Source: JBBSBL01 sp046330255 (GTDB lineage: Bacteria > Actinomycetota > Thermoleophilia > Solirubrobacterales > Solirubrobacteraceae). Taken from it: 64,000 nucleotides of DNA. The notes below the pieces were generated by a model, which was not told where the DNA came from, did not search any database, and worked only from the letters and a program-made list of their open reading frames with translations. The stretch covers positions 62,001-126,000 of the forward strand of contig JAXLTC010000001.1 in assembly GCA_046330255.1 (NCBI GenBank), written 5' to 3'. Position 1 is the first letter of the stretch. The number at the start of each line of letters is the position of its first letter. Both the position numbers and the translations under genes were made by a program. Positions 12,144 to 18,931 of this stretch are shown here, piece after piece.

Positions 12144-12986
12144 CTAGCCCCCCGCCACGTCTCGCCGCAGGAACACCAGCGCCGCCGCGATCAGCGACGG
12201 CACCGCGTAGAGCGCGGAGACCCAGGCCGCGCGGACGACCGGCGCCAGGTCGGCCGGGATCCGCAGCAGGCCCTGCCAGGCGCTGAACTGCTCGGGGAGC
12301 AGGTAGGGCTGCAGGCCGCCGAGCCCCGGCAGGATCGCCAGCAACTGCATCACGAGCGCGAGCATCAGCGTGCCGACGACCGCGACGGCGCTGTTGCGGG
12401 TCACGGTCGAGAGCAGCAGCGCGATCGAGGTGATCGCGATCACCGGCATCAGGTAGACGCCGAAGCTCGCCAGCGTGAGCAGCAGGGCGCGGTCGGGCGC
12501 CACCACCGTGCCGGACAGCGTGACCAGCGGGTTGTAGCCGGAGGCGAGGATGCCCGCGACGATCCCGACCGCCCCGTAGAGCACGAGCGCCACGAACGCA
12601 TAGGTGATCGCGACCAGCGCCTTGCCGGCGAACACCTGGCCGCGCCCGACCGAGCGCGTGAGGATCGTCTTGAGCGTGCCGTTCTGATCCTCGGAGGCGA
12701 CGATGTCGCCCGCGACCAGCGAGGCGATCAGCGGGAAGAACCAGACCGAGCCGAACACCAGCCCGACGAGCGGGATCGCCAGCCCCGAGTCGCGCACGTA
12801 GCGGCCGAACGGCACGTCCTCCGGGGAGCCGTTCTCCAGGCCGAGCGCGATCACGAACGCGAGCGGGACGAAGATCGCCATCGCGAAGCCGAGATAGGTG
12901 CGCTTCTGGGAGACCAGCTTCCGCGCCTCCCAGCGGTAGACGGTCCGGACGCCCGGACGGCGCCGTGCCGGGGCGACAGCGCTCAC
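12144..12986 (-). CDS. ABC transporter permease
   Basis: 280 residues starting at the GTG 12984-12986, which overlaps the ATPase stop codon (GTGA), so translation is probably coupled. Six hydrophobic segments of the ABC-2 type permease fold are visible: LGFAMAIFVPLAFVIAL, LVFGSVWFFPLIASLVAG, an ALVAITYAFVALVLYG pair and three more. The segment SEDQNGTLKTILTRSVGRGQ between the second and third helices is the usual ABC-2 loop. Partner of the ATPase in an efflux pump controlled by the adjacent two-component system. It is the last gene of the operon. Substrate unknown. Confidence 0.9.
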   Translation of the reverse strand: MSAVAPARRRPGVRTVYRWEARKLVSQKRTYLGFAMAIFVPLAFVIALGLENGSPEDVPFGRYVRDSGLAIPLVGLVFGSVWFFPLIASLVAGDIVASEDQNGTLKTILTRSVGRGQVFAGKALVAITYAFVALVLYGAVGIVAGILASGYNPLVTLSGTVVAPDRALLLTLASFGVYLMPVIAITSIALLLSTVTRNSAVAVVGTLMLALVMQLLAILPGLGGLQPYLLPEQFSAWQGLLRIPADLAPVVRAAWVSALYAVPSLIAAALVFLRRDVAGG

Positions 12987-13969
12987 GGACCCGCCCGCGC
13001 CCCGGCCGGCCGGCCGGGCTCGGCGGCCCCCTCCGGCGGGGCCGCGGGGGTGTCGCCCTCGGTGAGCCGGAAGAACAGCTCCTCGAGCGTCACGTGCTCG
13101 GGAGCCAGCGAGATCACAGGTGCGCAGGCCTCGACCAGCGCCACGACGAGCTCGGGCACCGCGGCCTCGGCGGCCGTGAAGCGCACCTCGCCCTTCTCCG
13201 CTCGCGCCTCCTCGACCCCGGGTTGCGCGCGGCAGACGGCCAGCGCGCGCTCCGGGTCGGAGGAGCGCAGGCGCCAGCCGGCCGCCGCGGCTCCGCGGCG
13301 CAGGTCCGCCAGCGCCCCCTCGAACACGATCCGCCCCGCGCGGATGATCGCGACGCGGTCGCACAGCTCCTCCACCTCGGCGAGCAGGTGCGAGGAGAGC
13401 AGGATCGTCATGCCACCGTCGGCCAGGCGGCGCACGAGCGCGCGCATGTCGCGCATCCCGGCCGGGTCCAGGCCGGTGGTCGGCTCGTCGAGCAGCAGCA
13501 GGCGGGGATCGCGCAGCAGGGCGCCCGCGATCCCGAGCCGCTGCTTCATGCCGTGCGAGTAGCCGCCGACCCTGTCCTTTGCGCGGTCGCTCAGCTCCAC
13601 GACGTCGAGCACCTCGTCGATGCGCGCGGCCGGGCCGCCGCCGTCGTAGGCGTGCACCAGCTCCAGGTTCTTGCGTCCCGAGAGGTAGGGGTAGAAGCGC
13701 GGCGCCTCGACGAAGCCCGCGACGCCGTCCAGCGCGCGCGCCCCCTCCACGAGCGGGTCGCGGCCGAACAGGCGCGCCTGCCCGGCGGTCGGGCGGATCA
13801 GGCCGAGCAGCATCCGCAGCGAGGTCGTCTTGCCGGCGCCGTTGGGCCCGAGGTAGCCGTAGACGTCGCCGGCGCGGACTGTCAGGTCGACGCCGTCGAC
13901 GGCGAGGACGTCGCCGTAGCGCTTGAGCAGGCCGCGAGCCTCGACCGGCGGGCTCGCGGCCTCCCCCAT
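12983..13969 (-). CDS. ABC transporter ATP-binding protein
   Basis: 328 residues. Walker A GPNGAGKT, Q-loop region GFVEAPRFYPYL, signature YSHGMKQRLG, Walker B LLLLDEPTTGLDP and the switch LLSSHLLAEVEEL are all intact. The C-terminal 100 residues form the usual accessory domain of drug- or peptide-efflux ATPases (CcmA/DrrA/BcrA type). It starts 7 bases after the RseB-like gene's stop and overlaps the permease start. This type commonly exports antibiotics or lantibiotic-like peptides; the actual substrate cannot be read from the sequence. Confidence 0.93.
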   Translation of the reverse strand: MGEAASPPVEARGLLKRYGDVLAVDGVDLTVRAGDVYGYLGPNGAGKTTSLRMLLGLIRPTAGQARLFGRDPLVEGARALDGVAGFVEAPRFYPYLSGRKNLELVHAYDGGGPAARIDEVLDVVELSDRAKDRVGGYSHGMKQRLGIAGALLRDPRLLLLDEPTTGLDPAGMRDMRALVRRLADGGMTILLSSHLLAEVEELCDRVAIIRAGRIVFEGALADLRRGAAAAGWRLRSSDPERALAVCRAQPGVEEARAEKGEVRFTAAEAAVPELVVALVEACAPVISLAPEHVTLEELFFRLTEGDTPAAPPEGAAEPGRPAGARAGP

Positions 13970-13976
13970 GCGCGTC

Positions 13977-15176
13977 CTAGAGCCCCCGCGCCGCGGCCTC
14001 GGCCGCGACCGCCGGCACCGATCCGAGCACGGTGTAGCTCACGCCGCCGCGCTCGAACGTGATCACGGTGCCCAGTGCAGTCGCGAGCTCGGTGCCGGTC
14101 GCGCCGTCGATCGAGACCTCGGGCAGGCGCAGCTCGTGGCGGCCGCCGCCGTCGCCGCGGCCGCGCTCGTGGCGCCCGGGCCGGGCCTGGATCACCGCGA
14201 TGCCGCCGAGGCCGTCGCCGTAGGTGACGAGCGCGGCGCGCCTGCCGTCGGCGACGATCAGCCGCACCTCGCGGCGCGGAAGGCCCGCGAGCCTTGCCGG
14301 GGCGGAGAGGCGGAACGACAGCCGGGCCTGGGCCGCCGCCACGCCGGCGGCGCCGGCGGCGGGCTTGCCGTGACGCCCACCGCGCGCGCCGGCCGGCGCG
14401 CGCACGGTGACGACCTTCGCGCCCTTCGGCGGCGCGGCGTCGAACGCGTCGGAGGCGACCGGCCCGTAGCGGATGTCGGTGGCCTCGAGCTGGAGCACCG
14501 GGGTGCTCTTGCCGTGCGCGTAGACGCCGATCTTGAGCGGGACGCCGGTCGCGGCGTCCCATGCGAGCTTCGCGGCGCCGAGCAGGCCGCCGTCGCGCCG
14601 CGGCGCGACGCGCACCTCGTAGGCGGGGCGGTTCGCGACGGTGCCGGGCTGCGCGCCGGAGACGTCGACCCTGCGCCGGGCGGCGTCGATCTCGCGCTGG
14701 ATGCGCGCGATCGTCGGGATCCGCCAGCGGCGGTGGGCGGCGTGCGGCCTGCGCTCGGCGGGCAGCGTGCCGCGGTAGACGGTGTTCCCGGCGCCGTAGT
14801 AGACCCACCACGTGCGCTTGGGCCCGTCGACGACGATCTGGGCGTCGGTGCCCGTGGAGGCCTGCAGCTCGAGGCGCACGCGGCCGTCCTGGCTCCACCA
14901 CAGGCGCCCGGAGGCGCCGGTCAGGATCGGGTCGGAGCCCTCGAGGTTGGAGCCGTCGATCAGCCCGTTGGTGAACCGCACGCGCGCGGTCACGCCCTTG
15001 GGCGCGGGCGCCCGCAGGGCGTCCTGCGCGGCCTGCGCGAGCGCCTTGGGCGGCGGCGCGGAGGCGCTGCCGCCGAGCGCGGCGAGCGCGATCGCGGCCC
15101 CGCCGACGACCAGCGCGACGGACAGCGCGACGACGGCGAGCAGGCGGGCGGTGGGCGTGCGGCGCAGGAAGCTCAT
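13977..15176 (-). CDS. membrane-anchored RseB/LolA-like sensor protein
   Basis: 399 residues. One N-terminal transmembrane segment (residues 12-35, no lipobox Cys) then an extracytoplasmic domain. The pattern of segments such as SGRLWWSQDGRVRLELQ, VVDGPKRTWWVYYGAGNTVYRG, VANRPAYEVRVAPR and LAWDAATGVPLKIGVYA resembles the RseB/MucB and LolA-like fold found beside actinobacterial envelope-stress systems. A second domain follows with a His/Gly/Arg-rich insert (HGK, GRHERGRGDGGGRHE). The start overlaps the kinase stop (ATGA). Probably part of signal detection for the kinase or a lipid/peptide binding partner of the pump; this role is inferred from context. Confidence 0.75.
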   Translation of the reverse strand: MSFLRRTPTARLLAVVALSVALVVGGAAIALAALGGSASAPPPKALAQAAQDALRAPAPKGVTARVRFTNGLIDGSNLEGSDPILTGASGRLWWSQDGRVRLELQASTGTDAQIVVDGPKRTWWVYYGAGNTVYRGTLPAERRPHAAHRRWRIPTIARIQREIDAARRRVDVSGAQPGTVANRPAYEVRVAPRRDGGLLGAAKLAWDAATGVPLKIGVYAHGKSTPVLQLEATDIRYGPVASDAFDAAPPKGAKVVTVRAPAGARGGRHGKPAAGAAGVAAAQARLSFRLSAPARLAGLPRREVRLIVADGRRAALVTYGDGLGGIAVIQARPGRHERGRGDGGGRHELRLPEVSIDGATGTELATALGTVITFERGGVSYTVLGSVPAVAAEAAARGL

Positions 15177-16561
15177 GCTGGCGACCTCTCCTCGGTGGCG
15201 GACGCCACGCTAGCCCCGTGGCCTGAGAGATCTCTGACGATCGGCAGGTGAAGGGTGACACGGCTGCCCTCCACGGTCACGCGCCCGCCGTGGCGCTCGG
15301 CCGTGGCGGCGACGATCGCCAGCCCGAGCCCGGACCCGGGCCGGTCGCGCGCCGCGTCGCCGCGCCAGAAGCGGCCGAACGCCTTCTCCGCCTCGTGCGG
15401 CGCGATCCCGGGGCCCTCGTCGGCCACCCACAGGCGGGCGAGCGCGCCGTCGCGCTGCAGGCCGGCGGTCACCGTCCCGCCCGCCGGACCGTGCACGCGC
15501 GCGTTGTCCACCAGGTTGCGCAGCGCGCCTGCGAGCGCCTCCGGCTCGCCACGGACGGTGACCGGGTCGTCGCGCAGCAGCTCGATACCCGCCTGCTCGG
15601 CGACGGCGCGGGCGATCTCGTCGAGGCGGACGGGCTCCGCGGGGCGCCCGGCCGCCTCCTCGCGCTCGAGCGCGAGCAGCGAGTCGAGCAGCGCGCCGAG
15701 GCGCTCGGCGTCGCGCTCGAGGTCGGCGAGCGCCTCGGGGTCGGCGCCGTGGCGCGCGACATAGGCGGCGTTGCCGCGCAGCGCGGTGAGCGGCGTGCGC
15801 AGCTCGTGCGACGCGTCGGCGATGAAACGCCGCTCGGTCTCGCGCGCGCGCTCCAGCGAGCCGAGCATGCGGTTGAGCGTCTCCGCGAGCTGGCCGAGCT
15901 CATCGCGCGCGGCCGGCACCGGCAGGCGGCGGCCGGGGTCGCCGGTGCGCTCGACCTCGCCGGCGGCCGAGGCGAGGCGGCGCAGCGGCCGCAGGCCGCG
16001 GCCGGTCATCAGCGCCACCGCGAGCGCTCCGAGCAGCGCGGCCCCCGCCGCGCTGATGACCAGCAGCGCCCGCAGGCGGCCGAGCGTGCGGTCGATCTCT
16101 CCGGTCGTGGAGGCGACCAGCACCGCGCCCCCGGAAGCCGCGCCTCCCGTGCGCGCGAGCGGCGCGACGAACAGGCGGATGGCGTCGCCCTCCAGGCGCG
16201 CCTGCGTGTAGCCCGAGCGGCCCTGGCGCAGCGCCTGCGCCTCCAGCGCCCCGCCGGGAAGCAGCTTGCCGCCGAGCGAGGCTGAGCGCGCGAGGATCCG
16301 CCCGCGCGAGTCGATCACCTGGACCGAGAGCTGCCTCCCCCCGAACGGCTCGTCGAGCGCGCCCGGCTGGGCCAGCACGCCGGGCGCCGAGGCGCCGAGC
16401 CGGGCGATCTCCGCGGCCCTGTCGCGCAGCGCGGCGTCCAGCGAGGAGCGCAGCTCGTGGGCGGTGATCAGCGAGAACGCGATCCCGGTCGCCGCGACCG
16501 CCGCCGCCACGGCGAGCCCGGATACGAGGACCAGCCGGGTGCGCAGTCCGAGGCGGCTCAT
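15173..16561 (-). CDS. sensor histidine kinase
   Basis: 462 residues. Transmembrane helices at about 8-30 and 180-200 flank an extracytoplasmic sensor domain of about 150 residues; a HAMP linker follows. The H-box FIADASHELRTPLTALRGN has the phosphorylated His, and the ATPase domain has NLVDNARVHGP, DEGPGIAPHE and GSGLGLAIV. Start ATG at 16559-16561 overlaps the response regulator stop (ATGA), and its own stop overlaps the RseB-like start. All core motifs are intact, so it should be an active kinase. Signal unknown. Confidence 0.95.
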   Translation of the reverse strand: MSRLGLRTRLVLVSGLAVAAAVAATGIAFSLITAHELRSSLDAALRDRAAEIARLGASAPGVLAQPGALDEPFGGRQLSVQVIDSRGRILARSASLGGKLLPGGALEAQALRQGRSGYTQARLEGDAIRLFVAPLARTGGAASGGAVLVASTTGEIDRTLGRLRALLVISAAGAALLGALAVALMTGRGLRPLRRLASAAGEVERTGDPGRRLPVPAARDELGQLAETLNRMLGSLERARETERRFIADASHELRTPLTALRGNAAYVARHGADPEALADLERDAERLGALLDSLLALEREEAAGRPAEPVRLDEIARAVAEQAGIELLRDDPVTVRGEPEALAGALRNLVDNARVHGPAGGTVTAGLQRDGALARLWVADEGPGIAPHEAEKAFGRFWRGDAARDRPGSGLGLAIVAATAERHGGRVTVEGSRVTLHLPIVRDLSGHGASVASATEERSPA

Positions 16562-17220
16562 CGCCGCACGGTGAAGCCGACGCCGCGCACGGTGTGGATC
16601 GCGCGCGGCTCTCCGAGCTTGCGCCTCAGGTAGCCGACGTAGCGGTCGACGACGTTCTCGACGCCCGCCCCGGCCCACACCTCGTCGAGCGCCAGCGCGC
16701 GGGTCACGACCCCGGGGGAGTTGCGCAGCAGGACCGCGAGCAGCTCGCTCTCGCGCGCGGTAAGCGGGATCTCGCGACCGTCGCGGGTCGCCACCCGGGC
16801 GTCGGGGTCGAGCGCGATGCCGGCCGCCGCGAGCCGGCCCGTGTCCGCCGCGGCCTGCCCGCGCCGGCCGAGCGCGCGCAGCCGCGCGAGCAGCTCCTCG
16901 GGTGCGAACGGCTTGACGAGGTAGTCGTCGGCGCCGGCGTCCAGTCCCGCGACACGATCGGCGACCGCGTCCCGCGCGGTCAGCATCAGCACCGGCGCAG
17001 CGACGCCCGCGGCCCGCAGGCGGCGACAGACGGCGAGCCCGTCCATGCCGGGCATCGCGACGTCGAGGACCACCAGGTCCGGCGGGTCGCGCTCGGCCAC
17101 GGCGAGCGCCTGGCCGCCGTCGGCCGCGGCAACGACCTCGAGGCCCTCGGCCGCGAGCGTTCGCCGCAGCATCCGCCGCACGGGGGCGTCGTCGTCCACC
17201 ACCAGGACCCGCTCCGGCAT
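16558..17220 (-). CDS. OmpR-family response regulator
   Basis: 220 residues. Receiver domain with the acidic pair DDD near residues 9-11, phospho-Asp in LVVLDVAMPGMDGL, and the Lys of YLVKPFAPEEL. Then a winged-helix DNA-binding domain (IPLTARESELLAVLLRNSPGVVTR, VENVVDRYVGYLRRKLGE, IHTVRGVGFTVRR). It is the first gene of the five-gene operon (regulator, kinase, RseB-like protein, ATPase, permease), so it probably controls the operon itself. Start ATG 17218-17220. Confidence 0.96.
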   Translation of the reverse strand: MPERVLVVDDDAPVRRMLRRTLAAEGLEVVAAADGGQALAVAERDPPDLVVLDVAMPGMDGLAVCRRLRAAGVAAPVLMLTARDAVADRVAGLDAGADDYLVKPFAPEELLARLRALGRRGQAAADTGRLAAAGIALDPDARVATRDGREIPLTARESELLAVLLRNSPGVVTRALALDEVWAGAGVENVVDRYVGYLRRKLGEPRAIHTVRGVGFTVRR

Positions 17221-17335
17221 GGGGCGAGGATGGCAGACGCGGCTACGTCCCCCGCGGCCTGGGCACCCGTCCGGGCCCATGCCCCTCGGAGGGCACCGAG
17301 GTAAGAACGCGCCCCAGGCGGTCGCATACGCCGGC

Positions 17336-17740
17336 ATGCAACCGAACCGAGCCATCACCGCCGTCGCCGTCGTGGCCTGCGGCGCGAGCGCCGGGGTCCA
17401 CGCCGGCCTCGCTCCCTCGCACCTGCGGGAGGAGCCCGCGCTCGGCGTCGCCTTCATCGTCGCCGCGGCGCTCGCGCTCGCGGCCGGCACGCGGCTCGCG
17501 CTGCATCCGCACGATCGCCGCGCAGCGCTGCTGTCGGCCGCGCTGCTCGCCGCGATGATCGCGGCGTGGGCGCTCAGCCGGACGGTCGGCCTCCCGCTGC
17601 TGCAGCCGGAGCCCGAGGCCGTCGACGGCGTCGGCGTGGTGACGCAGATCGTCCAGGCGCTCGGCCTCGTGGCCGCGCTCTGGCTCACCCAACCAGCGGG
17701 CGGCCGCGGGCCGTCCACGATCGAGGAGGTACCACGATGA
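17336..17740 (+). CDS. small multi-pass membrane protein
   Basis: 134 residues, ATG at 17336 (MQPNRAITAVAVVACG). About four hydrophobic helices: residues 6-22, 40-58, 66-84 and 105-122. HAGLAPSHLREEPALG between helices one and two is a conserved-looking loop seen in small actinobacterial membrane proteins. Its stop overlaps the start of the exported protein downstream (ATGA), so the two form an operon. It is divergent from the response regulator, and the gap of 115 bases is likely to hold both promoters. Function unknown. Confidence 0.7.
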   Translation: MQPNRAITAVAVVACGASAGVHAGLAPSHLREEPALGVAFIVAAALALAAGTRLALHPHDRRAALLSAALLAAMIAAWALSRTVGLPLLQPEPEAVDGVGVVTQIVQALGLVAALWLTQPAGGRGPSTIEEVPR

Positions 17741-18435
17741 GCAGCAATCCGAACATCGCCCGCCGCGCCACGCTGGCGCTGCAGGGCGCCGTCGCTGTCG
17801 CGGCGATGATCGCGGTCCTGGCGGTCACCGGCGCGGGCGACGGCCACGCCGCGGGCCGCATCCACGGGCACGGCGCGGTCACTGCGCCCGTGACCGCGCG
17901 GCAGGTCGCGTTCCACGACGGCATGCGCAAGCTCTGGGAGCAGCACGTCGCCTGGACGCGCATGGCGATCGTCTCGTTCGTCGGCGGGCTCCCGAACCTG
18001 CCCGCCACCGAGCAGCGTCTGCTGCGCAACCAGGTCGACATCGGCAACGCGATCAAGCCGTACTACGGCCGCGCCGCCGGCAACCGGCTCACCGCGCTCC
18101 TGCGCACCCACATCACGGGCGCCGTCGCCCTCCTGCAGGCTGCCAAGTCCGGCGAGCAGGCCGCGATCGCCGGTGCGAAGGCGGCGTGGTACGCCAACAG
18201 CCGCCAGATCGCCGACTTCCTCAGCGGCGCGAACCCGCGCAACTGGCCGCGTGGCGCCGTGCGAGCGATGATGAAGACGCACCTGGACCAGACGCTGGCC
18301 GAGGCCGTCGACGAGCTCACCGGCGACTACGGCGCCGGCGTGCGCGAGTACGACCGCATCGAGAGCCACATCCTCGAGATGGCGGACACGCTCTCGAACG
18401 GCATCATGCGCCAGTTCCCGCGCCGCTTCCGCTAG
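17737..18435 (+). CDS. exported helical protein of unknown function
   Basis: 232 residues, ATG at 17737 preceded by a strong ribosome site (GAGGAGGT). An N-terminal signal or anchor helix (ALQGAVAVAAMIAVLAVTGAG) is followed by an all-helical domain with conserved-looking segments HDGMRKLWEQHVAWTRM, RLLRNQVDIGNAIKPYYG, NPRNWPRGAVRAMMKTHLD and ILEMADTLSNGI. The periodic His, Trp and Arg residues suggest a four-helix bundle. I have seen similar proteins annotated only as hypothetical or under unrelated enzyme names, so no function is assigned. Operon partner of the membrane protein upstream. Confidence 0.75.
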   Translation: MSSNPNIARRATLALQGAVAVAAMIAVLAVTGAGDGHAAGRIHGHGAVTAPVTARQVAFHDGMRKLWEQHVAWTRMAIVSFVGGLPNLPATEQRLLRNQVDIGNAIKPYYGRAAGNRLTALLRTHITGAVALLQAAKSGEQAAIAGAKAAWYANSRQIADFLSGANPRNWPRGAVRAMMKTHLDQTLAEAVDELTGDYGAGVREYDRIESHILEMADTLSNGIMRQFPRRFR

Positions 18436-18446
18436 CGGCGGTCGAG

Positions 18447-18480
18447 CACGCTCCGGGGCCGGGTGGCTCCGGAGCGTGTT
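18447..18480 (+). terminator. hairpin after the exported-protein gene
   Basis: A perfect 10-base inverted repeat (CACGCTCCGG at 18447-18456, CCGGAGCGTG at 18469-18478) with a 12-base loop lies 11 bases after the stop codon and is followed by TT only. It is a likely terminator, but without a real T tract. Confidence 0.55.
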
Positions 18481-18520
18481 CCCGCACGCTCCCCGTCGCG
18501 GCGTGGAGACACCCGCCGCC

Positions 18521-18925
18521 CTACGGGTAGCGGCAGCGCCCGCCGATGCCCTGGTCGGGGTCCGAGCATCGCGTGTTGTTGCCCTCGTCGGACTCGTCCA
18601 CCGCCGACCCGGCGTCGGCGCGCGCGGTGGCCGTCGCGAGCGACCCGGGCTGGCACTCGGCCGTCACCGTCATGGACTCGCCCGGCGCGAGCGCCGGGGT
18701 GTCGATCAGGATCTCGGGCCCGCCGGCCTCGACAGTCCCGTGAGGCTAGCCGGAGCGGGGGCGTCACCCGCGCCGCGCACGTCGACCTTCCACTACCAGC
18801 CCGCGGACGGGTCCTCGAACGCGTGGACGCGGTCGAGCGCCCGGTCCGGCCGCGAGGAAGAGCCGGGCGGCGTCGCCGTTACCGACCCCGATCCTGCCGG
18901 GGCTGGGCAGCGGGCTTCCACCCGC
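18521..18925 (-). pseudogene. decayed remnant of a secreted propeller/CARDB-type protein
   Basis: On the minus strand three protein-like fragments follow one another in different frames. First comes GRIGVGNGDAARLFLAAGPG (around 18890-18836). Then comes DRVHAFEDPSAGW, ended by a TAG at 18793-18795. Last comes a 74-codon CARDB-like tail, with TPALAPGESMTVTAECQPGS and VDESDEGNNTRCSDP, ending at the TAG 18521-18523 and preceded in frame by a TAG at 18746-18748. The CARDB tail shows strong GC3 bias and a clear C-terminal motif, but no start codon can serve it. This looks like a gene broken by at least two stops or frameshifts. It fills the whole gap between the exported-protein gene and the delta-60 gene. 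Confidence 0.55.
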
Positions 18926-18931
18926 CGGCCC

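Noticed and set aside
18432..18767. Minus-strand open frame of 111 codons in the remnant region
   Set aside because: It reads across the CARDB-like fragment in the wrong frame and is Arg-rich; the CARDB frame explains the sequence better.
18894..18917. Hairpin with CCCCG / CGGGG and a loop containing TCCTGCC, resembling the palindromic family
   Set aside because: Lacks the GTCCC/GGGAC arms and lies inside the decayed gene, so it was not counted as a fifth copy.
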